From: Tateyamaria sp. syn59
GTDB lineage: Bacteria; Pseudomonadota; Alphaproteobacteria; Rhodobacterales; Rhodobacteraceae
Assembly: GCF_007995245.1 (NCBI RefSeq)
Contig: NZ_VCBA01000003.1
Location: 463,568-527,567, forward strand
Length of the DNA stretch: 64,000 nucleotides
Reading direction: 5' to 3'
Shown: piece after piece, positions 17,085 through 25,308 of the stretch
How positions within the stretch are numbered: position 1 is the first letter of the stretch
Layout of the letters: each line of letters opens with the position of its first letter
Translations under genes and position numbers: made by a program
The notes under the pieces: generated by a model
The model's input: only the letters and a program-made list of their open reading frames with translations
What the model was told of the DNA's origin: nothing
Database searches by the model: none

Positions 17085-17262
17085 GGGGCAACTCCTGAGT
17101 GCTCCACTCGGATATGCGGACCATGGGCCCGCGTGTCAAGGATTGGAACGATTCTAATCTAATCCGATGTAAATCGCCAGACCCGTAAAACGTAACACTT
17201 AACCGATCCTTGGGGGCCGGCGCCTACACCACTGCCTTGAGCCAAAAGAAAAGAGCAGTGCC

Positions 17263-19245
17263 ATGAGTTCGTTTTACACCGTCGGCGGTTACGCCCAGAA
17301 CGCCTTTTATGTGACGTCTGACGGAAAGGTGTTGCTGGACCCGAATTTCGACGCAAGTGAAGACGCGTATCGCTGGGAGATCGAGGAATACGACAACGGC
17401 GTCCAGTTCGATGGCGACGACAACGGCCAAGGGGATGAGATCGGGGACAACGATCAATACGCCCACAAATACGATGCCCAGGGCAACCTGATTGCCGAGG
17501 GGAACGTCTATCTCGAAGAAAGCTGGACGCTGACCGACGGCGACGGCAATACGATCACGCTCTACAAGGTCGAAAGCAACGGCACGCATTCCGGTTGGGT
17601 GGCGGACGGGGAAATTATCCCCGGTGTGTCCTATGATTATTCGGGGCCAAATGATGTCGTGACGGCGAACCAGCCCCGTTACGACGAACTGCACTATCCC
17701 ACCTACGATCCCGACAACGTCAACAGCTACGACGGCGGTGACTTCGACGATTACGCCTATGCCGGTGACGGCGCCGACACGGTCTATGGTGATGGTGGCG
17801 ATGACCGCATTTACGGCGGCGGCGGCAACGACAACCTCTATGGCGGGGATGGCAGCGATACGATCGACGGCGGGTCGGGCGACGACTACATCGCCTACGG
17901 GCGTGGAGGAGACTCCGTTCGTGGCGGTGATGGCAACGACACAATCGACGAGGCGGCGGGCAATCCGGAATACGACTATGACGACACGATCGACGCCGGT
18001 GCAGGCGACGACAAGGTCTATGCCGGGTGGGGCGACGACTATATCGACGGTGGCACCGGCGACGATGAGCTGCACGGCTCAGAGGGCGACGACACCATTC
18101 TCGGCGGGGCTGGGAACGACACCATTTATGGCGGCGTCGGCAATGACCAGATCACCGGCGGGGCGGGCAATGACCTGATTTACGCCGGTGACGGGAACGA
18201 CACGGTCGATGGGGGCGACGACAACGACACGATCTACGGTGAAGCCGGGAATGACCAGCTGTCGGGCGGGGCGGGTGACGACAGTATTGATGGCGGCGCC
18301 GGGGACGACACGTTGTCCGGCGGTGACGGCAACGACCGGATCGACGGCGGGACAGGCAGCAATACTGTCACAGGCGGCTCCGGCGATGACGCATTTGTCC
18401 AGTCGCAAGATGGTGCCACAACCGTCACCGATTTCGACATCAGCGACGATGACGGTGACGGCAGCTACAACGACCAGCTGGATGTCTCCGAATTGCGCAC
18501 GCTGGACGGGCGTCCGGTCACGGCGTTCGATGTGGTGGTCACGGATGACGGCAATGGCAACGCCAAGCTGACGTTCCCCGAAGGCGAAACGATTGTCTTG
18601 CAGGGCGTGTCACCTGCGCAGATGTCCTCAGCCCAGCAGTTGAATTCGGCGGGAATCCCCTGTTTCACCGCAGGCACGCGGATCGCCACGGCGCATGGTC
18701 TCATGCCGGTCGAGGCGCTCAAACCCGGTGACCGGGTCCAGACGCGGGACAACGGCCTGCGGCCCATCCGGTGGATCGGTACGCGGGCGGTGGACCGGCA
18801 CGATCTGGAAACGAACCCGATGCTGCGCCCTGTTCACATCGCGCCCGGAACCTTTGGCAACAGCCGCGCCCTGCGGCTCTCGGCCCAGCACGCGCTGGCT
18901 CTCAACACGGCACAGGGCACCACCCAACTGGTCCGCGCCGGACATCTCGCGCGCCTGCACGGGGGTGCGGTGCGCGTGGCAAACGGCGTGCGCCGCGTCA
19001 CGTATTATCATCTGCTTCTGGACAGCCACGACCTGATCCTGGCCGAGGGTGCCGCCTGCGAAAGCTTCTATCCCGGGCCGTGGGGGCTTCTGTCGATCGG
19101 GCCGACGGCAACGCGCGACCTCTTGCGCCTGATGCCGGGCCTTGGCAACCGGACCGTGGCCGACATCTACGGCCCCACGGCGCACCCGGTCGCACGCTTC
19201 GGACGGCTGCCGCCCGACCTGCGCGACCTTGCCATCGCGTCCTAG
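17263..19245 (+). CDS. RTX calcium-binding protein with C-terminal Hint domain
   Basis: A 660-residue acidic protein. Residues about 1-155 are a unique beta-rich region, about 160-385 are a long array of GGxGxDxxx nonapeptide RTX repeats that bind calcium, and a Hint (hedgehog/intein-like) domain starts at C467 (CFTAGTRIATAHG) and continues to about residue 600. There is no N-terminal signal peptide, consistent with type I secretion through a C-terminal signal. Proteins of this architecture are common in roseobacters; Hint domains can self-cleave, but cleavage here is unproven. No secretion ABC/HlyD genes are adjacent. Its stop overlaps the convergent USP gene by 4 bp. Confidence 0.9.
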   Translation: MSSFYTVGGYAQNAFYVTSDGKVLLDPNFDASEDAYRWEIEEYDNGVQFDGDDNGQGDEIGDNDQYAHKYDAQGNLIAEGNVYLEESWTLTDGDGNTITLYKVESNGTHSGWVADGEIIPGVSYDYSGPNDVVTANQPRYDELHYPTYDPDNVNSYDGGDFDDYAYAGDGADTVYGDGGDDRIYGGGGNDNLYGGDGSDTIDGGSGDDYIAYGRGGDSVRGGDGNDTIDEAAGNPEYDYDDTIDAGAGDDKVYAGWGDDYIDGGTGDDELHGSEGDDTILGGAGNDTIYGGVGNDQITGGAGNDLIYAGDGNDTVDGGDDNDTIYGEAGNDQLSGGAGDDSIDGGAGDDTLSGGDGNDRIDGGTGSNTVTGGSGDDAFVQSQDGATTVTDFDISDDDGDGSYNDQLDVSELRTLDGRPVTAFDVVVTDDGNGNAKLTFPEGETIVLQGVSPAQMSSAQQLNSAGIPCFTAGTRIATAHGLMPVEALKPGDRVQTRDNGLRPIRWIGTRAVDRHDLETNPMLRPVHIAPGTFGNSRALRLSAQHALALNTAQGTTQLVRAGHLARLHGGAVRVANGVRRVTYYHLLLDSHDLILAEGAACESFYPGPWGLLSIGPTATRDLLRLMPGLGNRTVADIYGPTAHPVARFGRLPPDLRDLAIAS

Positions 19246-19697
19246 GTGATCGCTTCCAGCTTTTCCTTGCTCAGATCGCCCGGCACGATGGTTATGGGAA
19301 TGGGCAGGGCGCCCGCGTTCCGGCTGAGCTGCGTGACCAGAGGGCCTGGGCCCTTTTTATCCGTGCCCGCGCCCAGCACCAGCACGCCGATCTCGGCGTC
19401 TTCATGGACCTGCGCCATGATCTCGTCCACCGGTTGGCCCTCGCGAATGACCAGCTCGGGGTCGATCCCCTGCTTGTCGCGCATCCATTTTGCGAACACC
19501 TCGAAGTGGGCGTGGATACGCTCGCGCGACTCCTCGCGCATGACGTTGCCCACACCGATCCAGTGATTGAACTCATCGGGCGGGATCACCGACAGGATGG
19601 CCACACCACCGCCCGTATGGCTGGCGCGCATCGCGGCAAAGCGCATCGCGTTCAGGCACTCTCGGCTGTCATCCAGCACCACCAGGAATTTGCGCAT
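19242..19697 (-). CDS. Universal stress protein family (UspA-like)
   Basis: A 151-residue single-domain USP (KFLVVLDDSRECLNAMRFA at the N terminus, VLVLGAGTDKKGPGPLV in the second half). The GxGxxGxGP-like ATP-binding signature is altered, so nucleotide binding is uncertain. USPs act in stress physiology by poorly defined means. GGAGG lies 7 nt before the ATG at 19697. It overlaps the RTX gene tail to tail. Confidence 0.87.
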   Translation of the reverse strand: MRKFLVVLDDSRECLNAMRFAAMRASHTGGGVAILSVIPPDEFNHWIGVGNVMREESRERIHAHFEVFAKWMRDKQGIDPELVIREGQPVDEIMAQVHEDAEIGVLVLGAGTDKKGPGPLVTQLSRNAGALPIPITIVPGDLSKEKLEAIT

Positions 19698-19761
19698 CGG
19701 GTCCTCCGCCTAAGTTCGGGCACAATGGCCCAAGGACCTTGCCCGTGCAATCCCGACAATC

Positions 19762-20358
19762 TCAGGCAGCGCGCGCATGGGCCAGGGCCTGCTCCAACCG
19801 ATCGTTGCCCCAAAACAGCGCGCCATCGACCACAAAACTGGGCGCACCGAACAGGCCCCGCTCCAGCGCTTCGTCCGTGGACCGGCGCAGCAGCGCCTTG
19901 CCCTCCGGCGTGGTTGCAGCGGCGATGACAGCCGCACTGTCCTGCCCGATCTCATCGACAATCGAGGCAATAACCTTTTCATCCGCAATGTCCCGATCTT
20001 CCGCGAAGTTCGCCCGATATACCGCGCGCACAAAGGCGCCCACCCAAGCGGCGTCTGCATGCGTCGCCGCAATACGCGCCGCCAGAAGACTGCCGCGGGG
20101 AAAGGACGACGGTTTGACAAATGGCAGGCCCAAATCGGCGCAACACCGTTCCATATCCGTCCACATGTAGGCGCCCTTCACCGGGTACAGGTTAAACGGC
20201 GAGTCCGTCAGGCCCTGCGCGCCAAAGACCGGGCCCAAAAGGAACTGACGCCACAGCAGCGGCACACCTGCGTCGGCACAGGCCTCTTCAATCCGGGCTG
20301 CAGCCAAATAGCTGTAAGTGCTGGCAAACTCGAACCAGAACTCGACCGGCTTAACCAT
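19762..20358 (-). CDS. 2-hydroxychromene-2-carboxylate isomerase family (DsbA-fold)
   Basis: A 198-residue DsbA/kappa-GST fold protein. FEFASTYSYLAAARIEE carries the active-site serine position, and GLFGAPSFVVDGALFWGNDR is the family's C-terminal signature. Characterised members isomerise 2-hydroxychromene-2-carboxylate in naphthalene breakdown with glutathione, but most chromosomal copies outside aromatic clusters have unknown substrates. It overlaps ilvE by 8 bp, suggesting coupled translation, with no aromatic pathway genes nearby. Confidence 0.9.
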   Translation of the reverse strand: MVKPVEFWFEFASTYSYLAAARIEEACADAGVPLLWRQFLLGPVFGAQGLTDSPFNLYPVKGAYMWTDMERCCADLGLPFVKPSSFPRGSLLAARIAATHADAAWVGAFVRAVYRANFAEDRDIADEKVIASIVDEIGQDSAAVIAAATTPEGKALLRRSTDEALERGLFGAPSFVVDGALFWGNDRLEQALAHARAA

Positions 20359-21214
20359 TGCTGGCGGCCCAATCCCAATACATCTGACGCACCCGGCGCG
20401 TCACAGGGCCAACCTGGTACGAGGTATCCTCAAAGGCCGACACAGGCGTGACCTTCATCATATTGCCGGACATGAATACCTCGTCCGCATCTTCGAAATC
20501 GGCGAATGACAGCACCTTTTCTACCACCTCGATCCCGTCCGCGCGCATATTCTCTATATGTCGGGCACGGGTGATGCCGGCCAGGAACGTGCCATTCGGA
20601 ATGGGGGTAAAGGCGACACCATCCTTGACCATGAACACGTTGGCCGTGGCACTTTCCGCGACATTGCCCATTGCATCCGCCACCAGCGCATTGCCAAAGC
20701 CGCGGGCACGGACCTCGGCCAGCATCCGTGCGTTGTTGGGGTAGAGGCACCCCGCCTTGGCGTTCACCACATTGTCCTCCAGCACCGGACGGCGGAACCG
20801 CGTGCGCGCCAGTGTGGTCGATGCGCTCTCCGGGGCCATGGGGATCTCTTCCAGGCTGATGGCAAAGCCAGTGGAGCCTTCCTTGGGCACAATTCCCAAC
20901 TCGCCGCCCTCAAGCGCCCAATACATCGGGCGGATATACACCGCCTGATTGGGGCTATACGCCTCCAGCCCTTCGCGGACCATGGCGACCATGTCTTCGG
21001 TGCTGACAGTGGGCGTGATCATCAGCGCCTTGGCCGACCGGTTCACGCGCGCGCAGTGCGCCTCCAGATCCGGTGCCAAACCGTTAACGTATCGTGCACC
21101 GTCAAAAACTGTCGTGCCCAGCCAACTGCCATGATCTGCGGCGCGCATGACCGCCACATCGGCGTCATGCCACGCACCTTCATAGTAGGTGCGCACATTC
21201 GTTCCCGTCGCCAT
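20351..21214 (-). CDS. ilvE: Branched-chain amino acid aminotransferase (class IV PLP enzyme)
   Basis: A 287-residue class IV aminotransferase. The PLP-lysine region is NVVNAKAGCLYPNNARMLAE and the cofactor-ring region is NVAESATANVFMVKDGV, with NGTFLAGITRARH following. It transfers amino groups between branched-chain amino acids and their 2-oxo acids. Class IV also contains D-amino-acid transaminase and aminodeoxychorismate lyase, so the exact activity carries some doubt. GGGAGA precedes the ATG at 21214. Confidence 0.88.
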   Translation of the reverse strand: MATGTNVRTYYEGAWHDADVAVMRAADHGSWLGTTVFDGARYVNGLAPDLEAHCARVNRSAKALMITPTVSTEDMVAMVREGLEAYSPNQAVYIRPMYWALEGGELGIVPKEGSTGFAISLEEIPMAPESASTTLARTRFRRPVLEDNVVNAKAGCLYPNNARMLAEVRARGFGNALVADAMGNVAESATANVFMVKDGVAFTPIPNGTFLAGITRARHIENMRADGIEVVEKVLSFADFEDADEVFMSGNMMKVTPVSAFEDTSYQVGPVTRRVRQMYWDWAASNG

Positions 21215-21274
21215 CCCGGTTCTCCCTCGTTTGGCCGACAGGCTAGCAGAGACAGGTCAGGCGTCCAGACCCTT

Positions 21275-21514
21275 TCACTTGGGCTCTTTGCGCAGCTGAT
21301 AGACGCCTTCGGGCAGGTCAAGTGCCGCCGCCAGATCGCGGGCCTGTTCCGGGGACAATGTGATCTTGACCATACTGTCGCTGCGCGGGTCGTATTGCTC
21401 GACCGTGATCACCTCGGCAAAGGCGTTGATGACCACATCTTCCTGCAGAGGGGCCGCCCCATCGTCGACCAGCGTGATCACCGATGCGTCAAATTCGTGC
21501 TCAATCGTAAACAT
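21275..21514 (-). CDS. Conserved-type hypothetical protein, 79 aa
   Basis: A 79-residue acidic protein (MFTIEHEFDASVITLVDDG at the start) with an alternating beta pattern and a C-terminal SPEQARDLAAALDLPEG helix. Codon composition agrees with flanking genes and the frame is bounded by clear intergenic DNA on both sides. No domain is recognised. It lies 60 bp upstream of ilvE on the same strand and diverges from the M48 lipoprotein gene. Confidence 0.7.
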   Translation of the reverse strand: MFTIEHEFDASVITLVDDGAAPLQEDVVINAFAEVITVEQYDPRSDSMVKITLSPEQARDLAAALDLPEGVYQLRKEPK

Positions 21515-21633
21515 GTCGGAAACCTATTCCATGGGCAAACCATTGCATAGAGCACACGGCTGCGTGATGAGGGCTGGAAGCCACCCCCTTGCATGATACA
21601 GTCTGATGCGTCTTGGAACGAAAGGACATCGGT

Positions 21634-22359
21634 TTGATCTCTCGCATAATGGCCGCGCTGACGGCCCTGGCCTTCGTGGCCGCATGTGACGACGCGGTTG
21701 TAACCACGGCCCCGACAAACACCTCTGCGCCCACTGCGACGGTCGCACCGGCCGAGGTGCCCGATGAGTTGCGGACGCGCCAGCAATCCGCGCGCGCCTT
21801 TGCTCAGGTCGTTCAGCGGGTGGAGCCTGTGGCCGAGCGTGAATGTCGCGCCCGGACCCGCAACGTGAACTGCGATTTCAAGATCCTTGTCGACGATCGC
21901 GCAGGCGTGCCGTCGAATGCGTTTCAGACACTGGATGACAATGGTCGTCCGATCATCGTGTTCACGCAGTCCCTGATCGACGATGCCCGCAACGTGGATG
22001 AATTGGCCTTTGTGATGGGCCACGAGGCGGCTCACCACGTGCGCGGCCACATTGCCCGTCAGCGCGAGAACGCGGCTGCCGGTGCGGTCATCTTTGGCGG
22101 GCTGGCGACGCTGACGGGCGGCGATGCGGCTGCAGCCCAGCGGATCGGTGCGCAGGTCGGCGCGCGGACCTATTCGAAGGACTTCGAACTGGAGGCTGAC
22201 GCGCTGGGCACCATCCTGACCGCACGCGCCGGCTATGATCCTGTGCGCGGTTCTCAATTCTTCAATCGCATTCCGGATCCGGGCGACCGTTTCCTTGGCA
22301 CCCACCCGCCCAATGCGCAACGGCTCGAGATCGTGCGCAGAACGGCAGCCGGGCTTTAA
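21634..22359 (+). CDS. M48-family zinc metalloprotease lipoprotein
   Basis: A 241-residue protein with a short signal peptide ending in a lipobox (FVAAC, lipidated C18) and a zinc-protease HEAAH motif at 130-134, with the third-ligand helix FELEADALG downstream. This matches the small M48 (BepA/LoiP-like) outer-membrane quality-control proteases. A TTG at 21634 is chosen because AAAGGA lies 7 nt upstream and it yields a normal 17-residue signal; the longer TTG at 21613 would overlap the RBS. Its 3' end overlaps the next gene tail to tail by 4 bp. Confidence 0.9.
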   Translation: MISRIMAALTALAFVAACDDAVVTTAPTNTSAPTATVAPAEVPDELRTRQQSARAFAQVVQRVEPVAERECRARTRNVNCDFKILVDDRAGVPSNAFQTLDDNGRPIIVFTQSLIDDARNVDELAFVMGHEAAHHVRGHIARQRENAAAGAVIFGGLATLTGGDAAAAQRIGAQVGARTYSKDFELEADALGTILTARAGYDPVRGSQFFNRIPDPGDRFLGTHPPNAQRLEIVRRTAAGL

Positions 22360-22634
22360 ACCGGTGTCTGGTGCCGCGCGCGCAGCCGCACCAGAATGCC
22401 GATCAACGACATGGCGACCCAAAAGATCTGCAGCATCGCCGACGCCAGGTTAAAGCTGGCCATCAGCCCCATCAGCACGCAACTCGCCGCCACCAGGTTG
22501 ATCGTGAAATAGGCCAGGCAATCGCTGCTCAGGCAGCGGGTGGTCAACAGGCTGTAATTCGTCACATAAAGCGCAAAGCCCAATATGCCGATCAGCTCAT
22601 AGACCGCGAGAGGCGGCAACAGTGAAATCATCAT
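22356..22634 (-). CDS. Small membrane protein (CBU_0592-like)
   Basis: A 92-residue protein with three hydrophobic helices (about residues 10-30, 38-60 and 64-82) and the pattern GILGFALYVTNYSLLTT followed by YFTINLVAASCVLMGL. It resembles the CBU_0592 family of bacterial membrane proteins, of unknown function; this match is from memory. Two adjacent ATG codons open the gene, with a weak RBS. Confidence 0.75.
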   Translation of the reverse strand: MMISLLPPLAVYELIGILGFALYVTNYSLLTTRCLSSDCLAYFTINLVAASCVLMGLMASFNLASAMLQIFWVAMSLIGILVRLRARHQTPV

Positions 22635-22691
22635 GGAAAAATACCCCGGTGTGAAATGGTTTTTCGTTTATCAATGCACCGGAAGTAGCAC

Positions 22692-23078
22692 ATGCGGACC
22701 CGTCTGTCGGGTCCGGGAATCCCGACCTTGAGGCAACTTGGCCATATCCTGACCGACCGTGGGTCCAAATATGCTGTATCGGGCAGCGCGGTGACCTCGC
22801 GTGCGGACATTGATGCAGCCCTCAAGCACCTCAAGCGCGACCGGACCTACGCCAGGGCCACCCACAACAGCTGGGGCGCGATGCTGCAAGACGGCGGCGC
22901 CATCAAGGGCGACGATGGAGAGGCGGGTGCTGGCATGGTCATCCTGCGTATGCTCGAACGCGAGGGCCTGACCGACCACCTTGTCGTCGTGACCCGCTGG
23001 TACGGCGGCAAACACCTGGGCGGCGATCGGTTCCGCCATGTGCAAACCTGTGTGCGTACCTATCTCGACCAGATTTGA
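22692..23078 (+). CDS. IMPACT/YigZ N-terminal-like protein (UPF0029)
   Basis: A 128-residue protein made of one UPF0029/IMPACT domain. The motifs are RATHNSWGAML, DDGEAGAGMVILRMLE and VVVTRWYGGKHLGGDRFRHV. The family includes bacterial YigZ and eukaryotic IMPACT; the bacterial protein's role is unclear. It is shorter than YigZ (about 200 residues), lacking the C-terminal domain. GGAAG lies about 9 nt upstream of the ATG. Confidence 0.88.
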   Translation: MRTRLSGPGIPTLRQLGHILTDRGSKYAVSGSAVTSRADIDAALKHLKRDRTYARATHNSWGAMLQDGGAIKGDDGEAGAGMVILRMLEREGLTDHLVVVTRWYGGKHLGGDRFRHVQTCVRTYLDQI

Positions 23079-23152
23079 CCTGGATCAATGTTGGGCAGCG
23101 GTCCAGTCCGGCACAGTCGGGCCATCCTATTCACTCGAAAGGACGACCCAGA

Positions 23153-23413
23153 ATGACCGATGCCCGCCTCAAGACCCACGCCGATCTTGTCGACCGCATG
23201 GCCTCCGCCCGCGGGGTCGACCTCGAAGAAGCCGCGCTGCGTGCCCATCTCACCCCTGGCGACATTTCGGACCTGGTCCTGAACTGCGTCGGCTGCACCA
23301 AGCCTGACACCTGTGCCCAGTGGTTGACCGCCCAACAGGGCACCGTTTCGGAAACTCCCGGCTATTGCCGAAACGCCGATGCGTTTGCAGAGCTGGCCAA
23401 GGCCTCAGACTGA
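23153..23413 (+). CDS. DUF6455-type small cysteine-rich protein
   Basis: An 86-residue protein whose second half holds CVGCTKPDTCAQWL and then PGYCRNADAF, four cysteines spaced as in the DUF6455 family of Rhodobacteraceae. Such spacing could bind a metal or an iron-sulfur cluster, but nothing has been shown to my knowledge. ATG at 23153 has AAAGGA about 9 nt upstream; an upstream in-frame start (23075) extends into the non-conserved gap and is rejected. It ends overlapping the convergent hemolysin III gene. Confidence 0.85.
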   Translation: MTDARLKTHADLVDRMASARGVDLEEAALRAHLTPGDISDLVLNCVGCTKPDTCAQWLTAQQGTVSETPGYCRNADAFAELAKASD

Positions 23414-24037
23414 CACACCCAACGCCACAGCGCCAAAGAAACAGGCCGACGCGGCCAGTACGAAGCTGTGCCAGATCGCGTTTTGAAACCTCAGCGCCTT
23501 AGCCGCGTAGAATACCGTGCCCAGCGAATAAAGCCCCCCGCCCGCCGCGATCAGCGCGGTGGACGCGCCCGGCAATGCTTGCCACATCGGCCAGATCAAC
23601 AGCACGCTCGCCCAGCCCATCGCCAGGTAAAGCGCCAGTGACCCCCGCGCATCCGTGGCCCAAAAGCTCAGCTTCGCCACGGCACCCACCAGCGCCACCA
23701 GCCAAACCGCCGCCAGCACCACATAGGCGAACGCTGACCCGATCAGCACGACGAGCGGCGTGTAAGTCCCTGCAATCTTGAGGTAAATGGCCGCGTGATC
23801 AATCCGGTGAAACACCGGACGCGACGCCTCCCACGGCAGCAAGTGGTACAAGGCCGAGGCAAGCAGCGCAAAAACCGCAAGCCCTGCATAAACGCTCGTA
23901 GCCGCGATCTGTGCGATGCCTTGCGTCTGCGCCACATGCACGACCAACATCGCAGCGCCAGTCATACCCGCCCCCAGACCAAGGACATGGACCGACGCAT
24001 CGGCAATCGTTTCGCGGGCGGAATGTGGGTAAGGCAT
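23405..24037 (-). CDS. Hemolysin III / PAQR-family membrane protein
   Basis: A 210-residue seven-helix membrane protein of the hemolysin III (YqfA/PAQR) family, with ASALYHLLPWEASRPVFHRI and DHAAIYLKIAGTYTPL carrying the conserved S/H/D metal-site residues, and WHSFVLAASACFFGAV near the end supplying further histidine. Bacterial members influence membrane lipid homeostasis; haemolytic activity is not implied. Start ATG at 24037; a longer frame to 24079 has a weaker start. Confidence 0.9.
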   Translation of the reverse strand: MPYPHSARETIADASVHVLGLGAGMTGAAMLVVHVAQTQGIAQIAATSVYAGLAVFALLASALYHLLPWEASRPVFHRIDHAAIYLKIAGTYTPLVVLIGSAFAYVVLAAVWLVALVGAVAKLSFWATDARGSLALYLAMGWASVLLIWPMWQALPGASTALIAAGGGLYSLGTVFYAAKALRFQNAIWHSFVLAASACFFGAVALGVSV

Positions 24038-24083
24038 GCGCGCACCGTGACGACAGTAACGCGTCCAGTCTATGCACAAATCC

Positions 24084-24467
24084 TCACGAAGTGGTTGACG
24101 TCGCTGCCCTTTGCCGACGCAGATGCCAGCGGTAGATCAGTGGGGCCAGCACATGATCGTAGGTCTTGGAGGCCAGCCAATGCACGCCTGGCAGGGACAC
24201 CAAGCGCGCCAACCAGCGATACCGCGGCATGTCCTGCCACAGCACGATAAACGCGGGGATGCCGGAATACATCCGGCCGTCCTTCAACACATACAACCGC
24301 TGTGCCGCTGCATCCCGATCCATCCTCCAATCGGCCATCTCGGCCTGGTTCAGATCCTCAAACCGAATGGGCAGGGAACGATCGCCACTATACTTTGCAT
24401 AGTGGCTGATCTCGAAATTGCAGACCGGGCAGTCGGCATTGTACAGAACGCGGGTGTCATCACTCAT
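24084..24467 (-). CDS. DCC-family (DUF393) thiol-disulfide oxidoreductase-like protein
   Basis: A 127-residue protein with the family's N-terminal motif YNADCPVCNFEI, containing a CxxC pair, and downstream RLYVLKDGRMYSG and MPRYRWLARLVSLPGV. DCC proteins have a thioredoxin-like fold and unproven redox roles. ATG at 24467 gives the standard family length; an upstream in-frame start at 24542 overlaps the next gene and is rejected. It lies 46 bp upstream of the hemolysin III gene, possibly in one transcript. Confidence 0.87.
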   Translation of the reverse strand: MSDDTRVLYNADCPVCNFEISHYAKYSGDRSLPIRFEDLNQAEMADWRMDRDAAAQRLYVLKDGRMYSGIPAFIVLWQDMPRYRWLARLVSLPGVHWLASKTYDHVLAPLIYRWHLRRQRAATSTTS

Positions 24468-24519
24468 GCTAAAAAAATAGGCGCGCGCACAGCCCCGCCA
24501 ACAGACAAACGGTCGCAAC

Positions 24520-24867
24520 CTACCGCGGCTTGTTCCCGTCAATCCAGCGCGACATCATCACCTTGTCCTTGAAGCACTCCGCCGGGATCTGACGCCGCTT
24601 CAGCCGCGCAATCCGTTCGGCAAACTGTACCTGCTTGGCACTTGGATAGGCGGCAAAGCGGCCCTCGGGCGCCTTCGGTTTGGCTTGGTCAATCCACGCC
24701 GACAGGCCCGCTTTGTCGCGAAACAGAGATGTCGGCAGCACACGCCCCGTCTTGGCAGCCAGCGTCCGCGCATAGGCGATCTGCTTTTCGGTGGCGGGCT
24801 GCGCATCAAGCGGCAAAGCGGTCTGCACCGGTTCAAACAGACCGGGAAGGGTGGGATGAATGGACAT
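24520..24867 (-). CDS. Hypothetical protein with two tandem about 40-residue repeats
   Basis: A 115-residue basic protein. Residues about 25-64 (ATEKQIAYARTLAAKTGR, ending SAWIDQAKP) and about 75-114 (PSAKQVQFAERIARLKRR, ending SRWIDGNKP) align as an internal duplication, sharing the pattern KQ-x-x-[YF]-A-x-x-[LI]-A, a central [LI]P, a [FR]-x-DK pair and S-x-WID-x-x-KP. Single copies of a similar helical motif occur in small DUF3072-like proteins. AGGAGA lies 6-7 nt before the ATG. Function unknown; the basic repeats could bind nucleic acid. Confidence 0.8.
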   Translation of the reverse strand: MSIHPTLPGLFEPVQTALPLDAQPATEKQIAYARTLAAKTGRVLPTSLFRDKAGLSAWIDQAKPKAPEGRFAAYPSAKQVQFAERIARLKRRQIPAECFKDKVMMSRWIDGNKPR

Positions 24868-24940
24868 ATCTGTTCTCCTACCGTGAGGAACAAATATAGA
24901 ACATAGTTAACGTGTTTTCAAGCAATGCAGTGCAAACACC

Positions 24941-25132
24941 TCAGCCCAGCCAGGATTTCATTAAACCAATCAAAGGCTTGAGAGGCTCGTCTGACCCGTG
25001 CAGCAGTCCGAGTGCGACCACGCTCAACAAACCTGCCCCGAGCAAAAACAACATCACGGCCCCCAGGCCAGTGCCTTTGGCTTTGCCCACCTCCAGATGG
25101 GCGGCTCCGATCAGTTTCAGCAATGCGGTCAT
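24941..25132 (-). CDS. Small single-span membrane protein, 63 aa
   Basis: A 63-residue protein with one strongly hydrophobic helix (LGAVMLFLLGAGLLSVVALG) and a short C-terminal tail. The gene is easily overlooked but has an excellent GGAGG RBS 8 nt before the ATG at 25132. It stands alone between the repeat protein and rimO. No family is recognised. Confidence 0.65.
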   Translation of the reverse strand: MTALLKLIGAAHLEVGKAKGTGLGAVMLFLLGAGLLSVVALGLLHGSDEPLKPLIGLMKSWLG

Positions 25133-25308
25133 CGTCCGGTCCTCCGTCCTTTGGCGCCGTGGCGCATCCGTCGGAACCAGACTTGACGGGTTTGCAGGAA
25201 ATTTTGGTTAATGCGTCGTCACGCCGAGAGACTTTTTCAGCAACGCGCGCCGCACGTGCGCAGTAAGGCGACCATATCGCCAAGTCAGCATGCGCATAAG
25301 GCTATGAT

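Noticed and set aside
17224..18075. Long minus-strand frame opposite the RTX gene
   Set aside because: It is the antisense reading of Gly/Asp-rich repeats, giving an artificial Val/Ile-rich protein without RBS or motif.
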